Below are positions 40,376 to 53,500 of a stretch of DNA of 64,000 nucleotides, one piece after another (the stretch's first letter is position 1; every line of letters begins with the position of its first letter). The notes beneath the pieces are model-generated. The model was not told where the DNA came from. It saw nothing but the letters and a program-made list of their open reading frames with translations, and did no database searches. Source of the stretch: Reticulitermes lucifugus (lineage: Eukaryota > Arthropoda > Insecta > Blattodea > Rhinotermitidae); the NCBI GenBank assembly GCA_026260175.1, contig JAKCWW010000015.1, positions 177,009-241,008 on the forward strand, written 5' to 3'. The position numbers and the translations under genes are program-made.

Positions 40376-40659
40376 CAATTTTCCTACCAGTAATGACAAT
40401 AAAATTAAGATTAGGAACAACCTACACTCAACAGCTACATACTCTATTGAGCAGAATCTACTCAGTTGCCCTTAGGCGAAACTCGCGGACTGACCGTTGA
40501 AAAACACTGGTCTAGACTGACAGCAAGAGACCATATCTGATTTCTATGTGTAGAGAGATGCGGGATGCTGAGAAGAATATTTTCAGCTAATAGGAAATAA
40601 CAAAGTAACGGAAGTATTTTAAAAAGGTAAGTTTGTCTCTGTCCTAGCCATGAAGTCAT

Positions 40660-40805
40660 ATGGGGGAGTAAAGGTAATCCTTAACCTCAGCGCTAGATGG
40701 TGGTGAGTGGTCTATATCAATCCCCGGCCAATTAACCCAAGGGAAAGGACCCCCGTATGCATTTAATAGGAGGCTGAGTTGTCCCCAGAGCCGGTCTGGA
40801 CAATT
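40660..40805 (-). repeat. SINE body, reverse orientation
   Basis: GCGCTAGATGGTGGTGAGTG, CCCAAGGGAAAGGACCC, ATTTAATAGGAGGCTG and CCAGAGCCGGTCTGGAC are the reverse complement of the body at 61.66-61.76 kb. Confidence 0.7.
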
Positions 40806-41034
40806 TGCAAAAACTGCCTTACGGAATAAGGACTTTCATAATTTGTACATTTCACTAAATGTGTCGGTAATAACATCAGCAAGTACCACACATGGGGAAG
40901 ATGAAAAATATACACATACTTTTGTTTGGAAAGTGTGGAGGGAAGACATATGGAAAGACCATGCGTAAAATGGAGATTCATACATATTAAAATAGACGTT
41001 AAACGAGGTGTCAGGGCGTGAAATGGGTTCTCTT

Positions 41035-41105
41035 AGCTCGGGGTAGGGACCAGTGACGGACTCACGTGAACACAGTAATGGCATTTAAGGTTCCATAACA
41101 GTGAG
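41035..41105 (+). mobile_element. RTE-like LINE 3'-tail fragment
   Basis: RGRDQ*RTHVNTVM, then FKVP*: the DRDQWRxxVNTVMNLxVP motif with one stop. Adjacent 41187-41315 carries an inverted repeat (TTTGAGGTTCTC and GAGAACCTGAAA) shared with 20955-21015. Confidence 0.55.
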
Positions 41106-44100
41106 TAAGTTCTCGACCAGTTGAGAAATCATCTTCCTGCGAACAAGAGTAACAACTGGCATTGAGGCAGTGTTAATCATTGCGTGATTTGAGGTTCTCA
41201 CAGCGGAAGTGATGATGATTCAAGTTTTCTGGAAAAGTCGTTAACTATTTACCTAAAAATCTGAGTATTGAATCTTCAGCCAGACTGCTGGGAGAACCTG
41301 AAATCTCGCAAGTTATTTACCAGTCGCCACAGTTTATCATCCCAGAAGGTTTGTACCTTCAACGTTAATCATTTCACCCGTATAACCATTCACATCGGAT
41401 TCTTGCTGAGCCAACACAGTCATTTTCGTTGTTTCGAAATCGAGAAGCAAGAGGGGTCTTAAATCGCCTCTTTAATTCTGAAAATCTTGCACGTGTCTCC
41501 CACTGATCTCTTTCCTACAAGTTATCTGACTAAAACGCATGTATATCTCATATATCTCTGTCTTTCCACGCGTAATGCCATTCATCCTCTGATACTAGCG
41601 CCCTAAGAATGTTTGAAATTGCGAAGTAGAAATAAGAGAATGGGTGCATAGGCGAAGGGAATGCGGAACACTCTATATACAGAACTCTGCGAATAGCTGG
41701 AGACAAATCCTCTAAAATGAGAAGGATCCTGGAATACAGCATAAAAATGGAGAAATTCACACACTGGAAGTAAAAGACCCATGGTCTAAGGAAGAGAAGA
41801 AAAAGGAGACGAAGAAGCGAAAAAAGAAATAAAACAGCTAATTTCAGAAGACTCCGAGAGTTTAGAGGTAGACTAATTGCTTTAACCTAGGGAGGACAAG
41901 AGAACAGAATTCAAACCAGAAATCAGAAAGTGAAATTAGCCGTTTCATTTGCACCTTAACCGAAAGACGACTCTAATCAACAATGACAGGATGGTTATGA
42001 CTCAGGAAAAGTGTATGACTCAGAGTTACGGACAAAAGTGGCGTACGCGTGACTAGTCTGATGGTCATCGCATAGCCTCCCTTGACTACCAAGTTGGCGT
42101 CCTTCATGTGCTAGAAACCTTGACCCAATATCGTGCAGAGTAGGCCTATATGCGTATCACACATGCGTAAAGTAACATCCACCCCGATGCCTGCGTGTTG
42201 AATTCTAATATTCACGGAGTTCAGCCGCGGCTGAAGGTGAAATATGAAGATGGGAAATCAGCCTGTGGACCATCTGGTCACAACAAATGGATACTACAGT
42301 ATCTGTCTAAACCACCTTTTCGGTCCTAGTAATGTAGACAGAGAGCCAACGCAAAATTGCCCCTACGAAATTAAAAGTCTTTACATTGGAGACGAATTAA
42401 AATCCACAATTGATAGGAAACTGTAGAATGAATTCTAAATTCTCTCTGATTATGGTTTCTGTTCGTGAAATGTACCCCAGAAGAAAGGTTCCCAACAGGA
42501 ATGCAAAATAACGAAGTCTGGCCTTCGAAAGTATTTGCAGGATACTTTAAACTGACTGCTGGAAAAGGAAGTCTAAAATCTAAGTGTGCTCAAAAACCGC
42601 GGCATTAAGACGCATAGTGAAGTGAAGGTGTAGCTCCATGCCTTCGTAATCAGGCACTAGATGGAAGTGAGTGGTCAGCCTCGACGAAAGGTGAACGAAT
42701 GTAAATATGTAACACTGGCAAGATGCGCTGAATAATCCGTTCGTGACATTATTTGAAATAGCCTTCATCGTGGATAAATACGAGTATACCTTAAAACCGG
42801 ATCTGCCCAACACATTTTGGTGGAAGCCTTGTATGTAGAATTACAATAAAAGCTGTGGAACGGTTTACAGGATACATGGAAACGTCCATCCGTGGTCTAG
42901 GCTTTGTCGTGGATTAATGTGAGCATGTCTGGTCTCCCCAGTGTGCGCCACATTCCATGACCATGCTGCCCTCTTTGATTCAATAATACTATTTAATGAG
43001 ATGAGAAATAGGACTGCAAATAATTTAGTGGACTTCTGACATTCACATCAGCAAGAGCAAATGACCGTTCCACCTTCTGTTTACGTTGAGCAGAGTGAGA
43101 TGTTGAGAAAGGGGCAGACTCGTGAGAAAACAATTTCCAGCTACTGTTTGTACTTAATAGTCATGTTCCTTAATAAATTCTTTGCACAGATACGTCCTGT
43201 TNGCTGCCTAGCGACGCCCCTCAATGCCATAATTCTCTAAAAGGCATAAACCCTAATCAATGTATATATTTTTAAATAATACAAAATAATTTTAACATAT
43301 TAAAGAAAGTTGTGGTTTTATTTGTCTTAGTGTCTCCTTGTTTTACAGCAAATTTAACGAAGGGTGAGGAGTCTTTGTTTTCCAATAAAATTCAAGGTTT
43401 CAATTTATAACAAAAACAGAAAAATAACATAAGATTAACATTCAATTATGCAGGAAATTGCCGTTTTTTGTTTAGTTTAATGTCCTAGTGATTTATTTTT
43501 GGTTTAACGAGAGCTGAGAAATTGCTATTGTCAAAGAAAATTCATGGAATCACATTTATAAGAGGGAGCTAGAATAACTCTGTGCACCAAATATTGTATA
43601 TACGGAGTTTTTATAATACGATGTCACGTAAGTCCGGCGAAAGTGCTAAACTAAGTCTAGGCCTGCTCGCTTTTACAAGCATGGTCGCAGCGTCGTGATT
43701 TGGAAACCTCTTATAAAAATTGTAATGCATGTCACAAAGAATTAACTCAGACCATTCTTACTGCCAACAAAACAGAGGGAAAGGAAATAAATATGATTAA
43801 TACCTACCAGTCAGAAAACGTGACAACAACTCTATGTTTATATCTTCCTTCTTTTCTTCTTTGTACTTTCTTGTTTCTTTTTGATCTGCTTCTTTCTGTG
43901 AATGTTATCTTATACCGCCTTTGGTCAAGATGTGGCCACTTCTACGTCGCTTAATCTGTTGGACATCGGCATCTTATGCTTCAATATCCATAACATGCCC
44001 AATTACGTATACGTTTTTTCACCAGTTACTTCAACAAGGTAAGTGCCATATATCTCATAACAAAGACTTAGGGTACAAAGTTCAGCAATTTTTAAATCTT

Positions 44101-44699
44101 TGCAGTGTAATGTTTTCCACAGTTCAGCAACTTTAATAACAGCGCAGCATTGAGCCCACTAAGGCAATAACGTTCAATACCTTCTTCAAAGGCTGCCACT
44201 GCCGTATCGTCACAAAGACAGCAGAATCACCTTGACCTCTCGGCTACCTGCCAGACCACCACCCACAACTTCACATCCACTGCCAGCTCTACTGTCGCTT
44301 TCTCAGGGACGGAGAAGAAATGGAAAATCATAGCAATCGGCCTTCAGATCTACTATCCTGGCCTTTGTTTTTCAAAATACTTTAGTGCTCAGTAGCAGGG
44401 ACTTCGTGCAGAGTTTAATCAAAATCTGTCATTTAGTTGCAGTGACGGGAAGGGGAGCGGGAGACAATCAAGCTGTCAGAAGTAATGACGATAATTTCAG
44501 TTTATATTTTCTGCAGCATAATGGAAGATGACGCTTCAGTTTACTTTCCTCCTTAACGAATGAGGCAACTAAATTTTTTATCAGTCTCAAAAGCCTCTCT
44601 TTCGCTATCTTTGGTGCTAATCCACCCTACAGGTTTACAGTCGGATTCATGTTATCATCGGCTACCTCCCGTCCTATGTTAATTTCTTCACCGTTGCGA

Positions 44700-44915
44700 G
44701 GTATTCCGCCGCGGTGTAGTTTAGGCCTTCGCTCTTCGGGGATGTTACGCGGCGTAGGTTCGTAATTGGTTACCGACGTTTCGGAACAAATTATTGTTTC
44801 CATCTTCCATGCTAAAACTACTTGACCCTTGAAGATGAGAACGACAGGATGTCCGGAAAGGTCCGTAACCAATTACCAGTGTGTGCAGCGTAATATCCCA
44901 GAAGAGCGAATGCCT
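44700..44915. repeat. Foldback family 1, two-armed copy
   Basis: The left arm has CCGCCGCGGTGTAG, CTCTTCGGGGATGTTACGCG and ACCGACGTTTCGGAAC. The right arm has CCCTTGAAGATG, GTCCGTAACCAATTACCA and GCGTAATATCCCAGAAGAGC. The arms are inverted copies of each other. Confidence 0.8.
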
Positions 44916-45159
44916 CTTCTTCACCCTTTCTAACTACGTCGATTCATATGTTAAACCCCTTCACCTTTCCATCTATATCTCTCCTTATGTTAACTTTCTT
45001 CAGTAATATTAATGACCTTAGGTTTCTAGAGTATTTCAGTATTATTTTTAATTGTATTATAAGTTCATATCCCTGCTAGCTCAATTTTTTGTCTCTACCA
45101 CCATAATTCACTACCATATTTTACAGCTGATTTACCTAACCTTTTGTACAATGTCAGAT

Positions 45160-45340
45160 ATATATAGGCGTAGGAACTGCCTTCTGAAACACGTTATTGA
45201 AGGAAAGATAGGAAGGATGGGAAGAAGAGGAAAAAGACGTAAGCAGCTACTGAATGGCCTTAAGAAAAGCGAAAATACTGGGTATTGAAAGAGGAAACGC
45301 TACCTGGCACTCTCTGGAAGACTCGCTTTTTAGGACACAA
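45160..45340 (+). mobile_element. Non-LTR retrotransposon C-terminal fragment (second LINE family)
   Basis: NCLLKHVIEGKIGRMGRRGK, then RRKQLLNGLKKSENTGY and, after a frameshift, EEETLPGTLWKTRF-like residues. This matches the VIEGKIEGRIEVTGRRGRRRKQLLDDLKE...LWRTRFGRG motif common in arthropod LINE pseudogenes. Confidence 0.65.
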
Positions 45341-46419
45341 CGTGGTGGTGATAATGATGATGATGTAGGCCTGCTCCTGTATATTATTTAGTAACGTTTC
45401 TGTAAATTATTCCACTTATCCATATAAATATTTCACCTTTCTAATGTCCAAATCTGGAGACACGCCGTCTGAGCTCTTTCTGTCCACTTGGAAAGGCAAG
45501 AAGATAAAAGGATAAAGCAGAAAGGTTGTGAGGACAGGATGCGGATGCATATGGCTCAGGACACTCTCTGATTGTAGACTGTAGTGTTGACTGTGTTGAA
45601 TATTCAAGTGCTGCTGCCTCTTGTTGGCTTAGTTAGCTCCTCGTTCTGTTGGCGTGTTACCTAGCCCAACCTTACATCTAATTCTGGAGCAAACAAATCG
45701 GCTTGGTGCGAAGTACTGAAAAAACAGTAAGAAACGTCGTCACCACGTCAAGTACATAGAGTCACTGTTCAGTAGGTCCTGCACAGCTGCACAAATTCCA
45801 GAAGGTAACTCAGACTCTGCAGATGTGTACATAAAGACCCCATCAGCAAGATCTGATTACAGGTCGTCACTCTCCAGGTTGGGGCCGATGGGTACATTAG
45901 AAAGAACCCTTCCTGCTCTTTCCAATCAACAGTCCTGTGCCAATAAACCTCTCACCTTCCCATCGGTACGAAGTGTTACGCGAGTTGGCCAAATTCTGAC
46001 GTAGTAATAATGATTAAAATGGTCCGAAGTTGTAAAAAGAAGAAACAACAGGGCGCGTTTTGGACGTTTCGTAGCAAAGAATAATAAAGCCTACCAGAAA
46101 TCAGTGATAAGAATGTTACAGACCTTCTTACCACAAATTCTCGGGATAATATGAGCAATGTTAAAGCCGTTTCGTACACGTGTGTGACATAGGAGTTCAG
46201 CTCGGGCACTGCATATTTCAATTCCGGAATCCTATACACTTTTAATTTATTTAATGCTAAATGTTATAAATACACATTTTATTTAGATTAAAGTGTTGTG
46301 GGATGATAAGCACCGTGTGGGCTCCAGCAAACCTTATTAAAAATAAAAATCTTCGGTTCTTAAGCTCGTAGACGTGAACTCCTCCTTCGATAGACCTACC
46401 TTGTAATTTTCTACGTGAT

Positions 46420-46500
46420 TAATATTCTACACGGCACTAATCAGTCGCATATCTCTCAAACTCTTGGGTTGGCATGTTCGAATCTCGCTAGGGGCGTAAT
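46420..46500 (+). repeat. Possible tRNA-like SINE head
   Basis: GTTCGAATCTCGCTAGGGG resembles a B box with a tRNA 3' half. The 5' half is not convincing and no SINE body follows. Confidence 0.3.
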
Positions 46501-47383
46501 GTTTTCGTTCACGACATTTTGAGCTGTGATGGCAGATCTCTTGTTCCACTGTCTCAGAAATACTGCCGCTTATCCAAGAGCTTCATCTCAAAATTAAGTA
46601 TAATTTGTGTAAATAGAGTACAATGGGATTTTTGTGTGCGCCCTCAGGCGGGAGAGTCGGGCCCCCTGCCACGTCGGGCCGGAATATACGGCATTATTGC
46701 GCTTCATGGAAGGGCCTCTGCAGAACTTAATGTAGATGGAGAGGAATGATTATTATGATGGTGATGATGATAACAAAAATTTAACCGAATTCGGTTCTTT
46801 GTTTATTTACGTGATAACTCAATAGCTTAATGGTCAATTACAGGATCAGCACTAACACACAGAAAATACGTAGGCTAATATGCACAGTCCTACATGTATA
46901 ACAAAACAAAAAACAAAAGGAAAAAGAACTAAAAGCAAAGCAATAATAATACTATTAAAACAATAATAATGTTGGGTGTGGTGGTAGTAAATATAATGAC
47001 AAAGCTGAAGAGGATAATGATGGTGGAGAAAGAAAGAAGATAATGATGGTAGTGGTGTTTAAGATTGTGACAAGAAAGAACGTGGTGATGGAGATGTTCG
47101 GTATGAACCCGTTTATTGTAGTCTATACTGCCTTGGAACGCAATTTGCCAGTTGGTGTTCTGGATGAAATTTGTACATCCGAAGAAAGTAACCCTTCTAC
47201 AGTCCTTTGGTAGATGGCCCGTGACTGTAAAATCAGGCATGTAAGAATGAGCAGTGTGTTCCATTTGGCAGACCTGACCTTGGCACAAACCCTTCTGTTC
47301 CTCCAGTCTGCATGCACAAAACTGAAACAAAGGTTCACCGCGTGCCTACCACCACGACATGACGGAGGGAGGGAGCGAAGGTA

Positions 47384-47625
47384 ACCTTGATTTCAGGCTT
47401 CCGCCGCGATGTTGATGAGGTCTACGCTCTTCTGGGATATTACGAGGCGTCGTGTAGTAATTGTTTACCGACGTTTCGGGACAACGCATCGGTCCCATCT
47501 TCACGGGCCAAGAGTCCTTCTCGAAAATCTTGACCTGTGAAGATGGAACCGATATTTTGTCCCGAAACGTCGGCAAATAATTACCACATGACGCCGCGCA
47601 ATATCCCAGAAGAGCGTAGATCTCA
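47384..47625. mobile_element. Foldback family 1, full copy with 11-bp target duplication
   Basis: The left end is GATTTCAGGCTTCCGCCGCG and the right end is GAGCGTAGATCTCA. Arms pair through CTCTTCTGGGATATTACG and ACCGACGTTTCGGGAC with their inverses. Flanks GAGCGAAGGTA (47373-47383) and GAGCAAAGGTA (47626-47636) are an 11-bp duplication with one CG/CA difference. Confidence 0.85.
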
Positions 47626-48109
47626 GAGCAAAGGTATTTTACAACTCGGAACTGCATAAGATGCGAGATTAGCTGCCCAACATCACTAGCCTCACGTACA
47701 ATTGACAGAAGTGTGTTTTGTGTTTTTTCTTGTATTCAAAATAACGTGGAAATCTGCATTTAAAAAGTAAGAGTATAGTCCTTATACGTTACACTCGCTC
47801 CGTGAAAATATAGGCCTATAGACTTGTTGCCTTATAGACGAATGTATACATTCGTGAACTTCACTGTACAGCGTGTTCAGGCCAGTGTAACCAGTGTTGA
47901 TTACAGACGCTTCAAAGCACTACGGTTCAATGGAGGAATGGGCATTTCCCACACTTCGCAACACAGGTGGCGAGTCGCACAATCGCAACATTGTACAGAA
48001 ACACTGGAGGAGGGCCTGCTGAAGAAAAGGTGCAGTGACCAGAATAACAAGTTGTAGCTTTACCTGTCTTATGTATGAAGCATGCAGTAAAATAAAAGAT
48101 GGTTTAAGC

Positions 48110-48143
48110 CAGTGGTTCGCAAACAACAACCCGTGAACCACTG
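48110..48143. repeat. Short palindrome with hAT-like ends
   Basis: CAGTGGTTCGC and GTGAACCACTG face each other across 12 bp. CAGTGGTTC...CAAAC resembles hAT transposon termini, so this may be a deletion relic. Confidence 0.4.
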
Positions 48144-48907
48144 TATGTGACATTCCGAAAATGCCAATGCGGCCACTTGCAACATTTCACAAACGAGACT
48201 GCTAAACGTAGCAGCCACTTCTCGAAAAGCTAAAAGTCCCTCAAGGTCCGAGAAATTTCCCGCCTTCTGCGGAATCGGAAGATTCACTACCACGTAAACG
48301 ACATCCATTCCACACACTTGCTCCCTATTTATTTCAAGATTTACTTCAATATTATTCTTCCATATACGCCTAGGTCTCTCCCTTGCATGTTTCCAGACTA
48401 AAATGTATGTTTTTCTTATGCTACCATGCGTGTTACATGTCCTTTCCAGCTCCTTTGTTTGAAGCCAACTTCCTGGTAAACTGGCAACAGGAGCTCTTTC
48501 ACTGCACCTAAAGAGGCCTAAATTTGAATGCGGCCATTCTCCTGCATCTGTTAAGACTGCACGGATCTTTACCTCCAGTCAAAAATACGCCTTCGTAGCG
48601 GTGTTTGTGCACAGACAACTTTATCGATTACCGTCACTGCCGCCTTTATCGCCTGTGCAGTTAACACAATGTCGCGAAACCACAAAATACAGTGCCGAGG
48701 AACCTGTCGAGAGCAGATTTGTTAGGTTTGTGACGCCCAAGTACGGCCTTGATCCAGGTCCCGAAAGTTATCGTCACCGGCTGACGTCATGAGGGATTTC
48801 TTGCACATTAGTTCATCTCTGTAGGAACTGTACAGTTGCGTCCAAGAAAAATTGGAAAGCAACCAGTCTGCCAGTACCACGCTCTCTACTTAAACTAGCT
48901 TCGACTT

Positions 48908-49062
48908 GAGATCTGCGCTATTCTAGGATATTACGCGGCGTTGTGTGGTAATCGTTTACCGACGTTTCGGGACAAAAGTCGGTAAACAATTACCACACGA
49001 CGCCGCGTAATATCCCAGAAGAGCGCAGATCTCATCAACATCGCGGCGGAAGCCTAAAATCA
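48908..49062. mobile_element. Foldback family 1, compact copy with 11-bp target duplication
   Basis: It is a hairpin of about 60-bp arms (ATATTACGCGGCGTTGTGTG and its inverse CACACGACGCCGCGTAATAT). The asymmetric long end CGCGGCGGAAGCCTAAAATC is on the right. Direct repeats AGCTTCGACTT flank it at 48897-48907 and 49063-49073. Confidence 0.88.
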
Positions 49063-49537
49063 AGCTTCGACTTTACCACATAGTGTTTTCGACAGAAAAC
49101 GTACACAATGCTGCCAATATCATATAGCCGCTTATGTGCCTAAACACCAAGATATGGCGGCGTGCAGGTAGAGAGAAAATAATACACTAAATGAATGAAT
49201 GGACATGGTACTGGATTTGTAATTAGGCAATGCTAGATGGTGAACTGGTCATCATAGGTCTTATTTGAATCACAGCCGCACTGCATCTGTATGTGCGGCA
49301 GCAGCAGCATTATCATCATGTCATGTTTAATGGCATGGCCTCTGTAGTCGATCAAGTGGAACATCGTTACAGAGCAGTGCGACATGCATCAGATGAATGT
49401 GTGTTTATTCTGCTGACTTAGGACACTGTATCCTCAACTGAGGTTAAGTGGAAATTACTGAAATGATATTTACTTACACATGTCGTTTGATAGAGATAAA
49501 CTAAACAAAGACGAATGGTGTGTAAATAACCAATAAG

Positions 49538-49847
49538 TAAGTATCCGTCAAACACAACGTATATTAGCTATAGAGCACCTAAAAAAGCTGCATTTTTCGG
49601 CTTTTAATTAAGCCATAATCAGGCTGTATAAGATTTTATAATTAGGCGTCATGTACAACAATGCAAGTAATATTATTCAAGATTGAGATCTAAAAATTGT
49701 CACATTCATTATAATATTGCCCTACTGATGTATATGATGCCTGCTTATAAAATCTTTACAGCCTGATAATAACTTAATTAAAATCCGAAACACATAGCTG
49801 TTTTAGGTGCTCTATATCTAATATATGTTGTGACTGACGGATACTTA
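49538..49847. repeat. Foldback element with about 130-bp arms
   Basis: Ends TAAGTATCCGTCA and TGACGGATACTTA are exact apart from a small tandem TAAG at the left. Arms share GAGCACCTAAAA, TAATTAAG and AGGCTGTA blocks. Each arm has a decayed CTGATxA/hairpin/GAAAC module (49594-49622 on minus, 49763-49791 on plus). No target duplication is obvious. Confidence 0.8.
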
Positions 49848-51469
49848 TCAGTTCTTTATATATTCAACTCAACGGAATGAGTCACGTTAAGTTAACTGAC
49901 AGTCTGATATGATAAATTAGGAAATGTATGCACACTGTAATATTTCTGGCATGTTTGCCACGTTTGTTTAATCATCTTGCAAACCATAAGGCTTAAAGGA
50001 AAAACGAAGAGAATTTGTAGATTCTCTTCCAAACACTTCTTGTTCTGAAAATCATTTAAGTTAGCTCGAGACGTACCGAAGAAACGCGTGTATATTTTTA
50101 TATGAATGAGCCATTATTTTTGTCTCGTTTTAACCGATATTGTTATGAGGCTACAGACTTTAGTTACTCACCCCAATATCAAGTCATGAATATCCATTCA
50201 GCGGCTCTCTAGTTGTTTCATGCGCACAGACGGACGGACAAGGAGACTGCATTAGGTACTTTGCAAGGATGCGTATGAATCTGAAGAATATGGTCTGACC
50301 GAGCGCAACAGTGTCTACAAAAATACGGATTAATTGTATATGAACGCCAAATAATGCAAAATTCAGATTAATTGTAGCAAACTAATGAAAAATAGTTGGC
50401 AAAACAGATGACCTGACAAAGGTCCAAATACTGTGGCCAAGTGACAAATGACATAATAACAAACTCACACTTTGAAATAAATAGAAGGATAACACAGCAG
50501 GTGAAGGAAAATTATGCGACAAGATAAAAGGCCGTTAGGAGAGATTCAAGAGATGTGGAAAATGCCTGAGCACTAAAGGAAACGTTCAAGAGTCTCACAG
50601 GTGACGTAACACGTTATTTTGCACTTCGAACGTCATTCTGGCATCTCGTTCTGCAAGTTCACCTTGATAAACGGCCAAAAGGGAGGAGAATCCGTTTTGA
50701 AGTTTGTGACGTGAGGGTGATGAATGCACTGATTATAGTGACGTGCGCTTCTCAAATGCGGACACTATGACAGGGAAAGAGAGCAAGAAAGAGAAGAACA
50801 AGATAATGAAATGAAAGCAGGGGGAAAACAAACATAGAGCTTGGAATAGACAATGGAAGAAATAAAAATTTTTTAAGGGTTCTACATAAATTACCGGGCT
50901 TATTAAACGCCTCTACGTATCCTGTAATGATACCAGAAGGACAGACAAATTTGTAGAGTAAACTGTGCTGCTTACAGACAATATATTCTGAATAAAACCA
51001 TAACGTTCCCTACGGCGACTTTAAGTACCAGTCCATGTGGGTTTATAGTGGATAAAGTGACAATGAGGAAGGATCTTCTCCGAGTACTTCGATTTTGTCT
51101 TGTCAGTATCAATCCACCAGAGCACCATACTCGCACTTCCTTCACCTACCATATTAGCAGTTTATGGCATCGTTAAATAAAACACTCCCATTTCTATCCG
51201 CAGTCCCTCCAAGCAAATGCCAGAATAACAATTAAAATTAAGCAGACTCTTTATTTCCACATCTTTTCATACTTAGGCCTACTTATAATCCTAATATTCG
51301 ACACTCTAAATTCCGAGCTGCTGACAGAGCTGACGATGTAACACACATGTGAGGGATTAGAAATGTATATAAAATTTTAATCAGAAAATCTAAATTGGAA
51401 GAGACGACTTGGAAAGCCTACCCATAATGGTAAGACGACATTTAAATGGATCTCAAAGAAAGAGAAGAT

Positions 51470-51625
51470 AAAGGTGCGGCCTGGATTAATGTGACTCAGG
51501 TGCGGGTCGGTGATGGACTCTTGTATATAAGGTAATGAACTTTCTGGGTCCATACGAGAGGCCGGAATTTCTTGAGAACCTGAGGGATTATTAACTTCAG
51601 AAGTAGGGTTTGCTCCATGGAGTTC
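51470..51625 (+). mobile_element. RTE-like LINE 3'-tail fragment
   Basis: It reads GAAWINVTQVRVGD in one frame, then KVMNFLGPYEAGNFL-like residues, and ends GCTCCATGGAGTTCGTTAA. It is the CpG-richest copy of this tail in the window. Confidence 0.7.
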
Positions 51626-52461
51626 GTTAATTAACTGGGCTAAATGAAGAAAGTCAGTAAACTAACAACTTAGTGGCCAAGAGACTGTCGTAACTCAGAG
51701 CTTCGTCAGTTTTCTTTGTGCCTACACTTTTTCGATCCGCAACTACTTCTTTCTAAGTCCTTCGCTAATCACAGTTCATGATATAATTCAACGCTTATGA
51801 CCACCCTCTCAGCAAATAGTTATGTGCAGAGACTGTATTCTAAACAGATACGCCAAAATTATTGACCGAATACCTGTAACCATTATTGTAAGGTAATTAT
51901 CAGGTTTTGTTACGTAAATGTGTTACGTAAACTTCTTTGGAGGTTACGACCTTGTACTAAGTGCGACCCTCAGTGTTTCAGAACACATTAAACAATCGAT
52001 TCAGTTTCTGGCCGGTTCATGATGAACGTACATTCGTAGTGACGCTCTACAGTAGGCCTATATGTCAGGTGGTTCTTCCGGTGCATTCCACCACTCTGAT
52101 GATCCTCTCTGTTGTATCGGTCATGCAAAAAAGCTATTTAAAAATACTTATTCATTCATTTGCCACTATATTCGATCAAATCACACATATTTATCATTTT
52201 ATACAATTTATTATTAGGTGGGTGTTTTGATTCCTGAATAATAATTTCTGTAGTTATTTCAAATAGAACTCTAGAGCATTACCGATATATAAATCCTCTC
52301 CAAAGTAAGTATTTATTTATTTTAACTTATATAATTTGCTTTATTGTATTGTACCTGGAAAGTTGTATGGATATTAATAAATTTTGTTATTTGTTTTGTA
52401 TTCTCACTTTAAATACGTAATCACTTATATAAAAAATAAATACATCTTAGTGAGAAAGTGA

Positions 52462-52680
52462 GCCGGTGTACAGCAGTCGGTGTAGCAACTAAGCTGTGGG
52501 CTGGATAACTAAGGAATTGTGGTTCGACTGACGGCAGGTGCAAGAAACTTTTTGTTCTCCACGCTTCGTCCTATTCAGCGGATACTGGGGCTCGTTGGCA
52601 GGAGATAAAGTGGCTTCCATTTAGTTCCAGTGTTAAAATGACTCACGGTATGCCTTTACTGTGTGCAGAGAGACAGCTTT
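52462..52680 (+). repeat. tRNA-derived SINE
   Basis: The tRNA-like head (CAGCAGTCGGTGTAGC, GGGCTGGATAAC, B-box-like GGTTCGACTG at 52521-52530) is followed by TGGGGCTCGTTGGCAGGAGA, TAAAGTGGCTTCC and TTAGTTCCAGTGTTA. Confidence 0.65.
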
Positions 52681-53217
52681 AACTTTAGCAGTAGGAACTA
52701 ATTTGATAAACCACAGCTTCTGCGCAAGAAAGTCTCAATTTTACACAACCCTCCGAGACAAGTAATGAATGGTCTACTTGTGTCGGCCACACTGCTGGCC
52801 AAACTTTTAAAAACTTTGAAATTATCACTGTAAAGTAATAAGGGAGTGCGAAATTCCTGTTTAATTAGCTACTTTGTGTTATTAACGAAGTCATATATCT
52901 TCAGTATTATGGTAATGTCTTATATAGGTGCAGAAAACGGCGAGGTGAATGGAAGAGTGGATGAGGGAATACCGACAAGGTTTCTTGGACTCAGAAATGA
53001 ATACTGTCAATTGTATTACACAGACGTAGAGAGTAAATTATTATGTACTAGCAGTTAAATCAGACTTTCTGGAATAGGAGTCCTGGTTTGAGTTGAGATT
53101 AGTCAGAAGAAGATTTGTGATGTCTGTAAATCCGAACGTTTGAAATAATTCAAAAACTTTCGATGTAATTTTCTTTACAGTAGTCTGTACTAAAAATGGA
53201 CGGGCGTAATTCCATTT

Positions 53218-53500
53218 AGTGTGGGCCGGGACAGCGTAGTCGGTATAACGACTTGTTACGGGCTGGACGGTCTGGGGATTGAATTTTCTGCACCCGTCCA
53301 GACCGGTCCTGGGGACCACCCAGCCTCCTGTAAAGTCTGTACCAGGTCTCTTTCCCAGGGATAAAGAGGCAGGGACGTGGCATTGACCACCCACCCCCAA
53401 CTAGCACCGAGGTTAAAGAAAGAGTAGAGCTATGCCTCTACTCTCCCTCTGGGCCTTCATTGCATGTTCTACGGTGAAAGTTGACTCTCTTTTATTCCTT
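53218..53500 (+). repeat. tRNA-derived SINE, near full length
   Basis: GACAGCGTAGTCGG (A box), GGGCTGGACGGTCTGGGG, GTCCTGGGGACCACCCAGCC, GGGATAAAGAGGCAGG and CTCCCTCTGGGCCTTC occur in order. The tail (TCTACTCTCCCTCTGGGCC) recurs, reversed, at 63.93-64.0 kb. Confidence 0.75.

Noticed and set aside
47346-47657. Minus-strand frame containing RNIPEERRPHQHRGGSLKS
   Set aside because: It is a translation of the foldback family 1 arm; similar strings at 44.7, 28.7 and 58.0 kb come from other copies.
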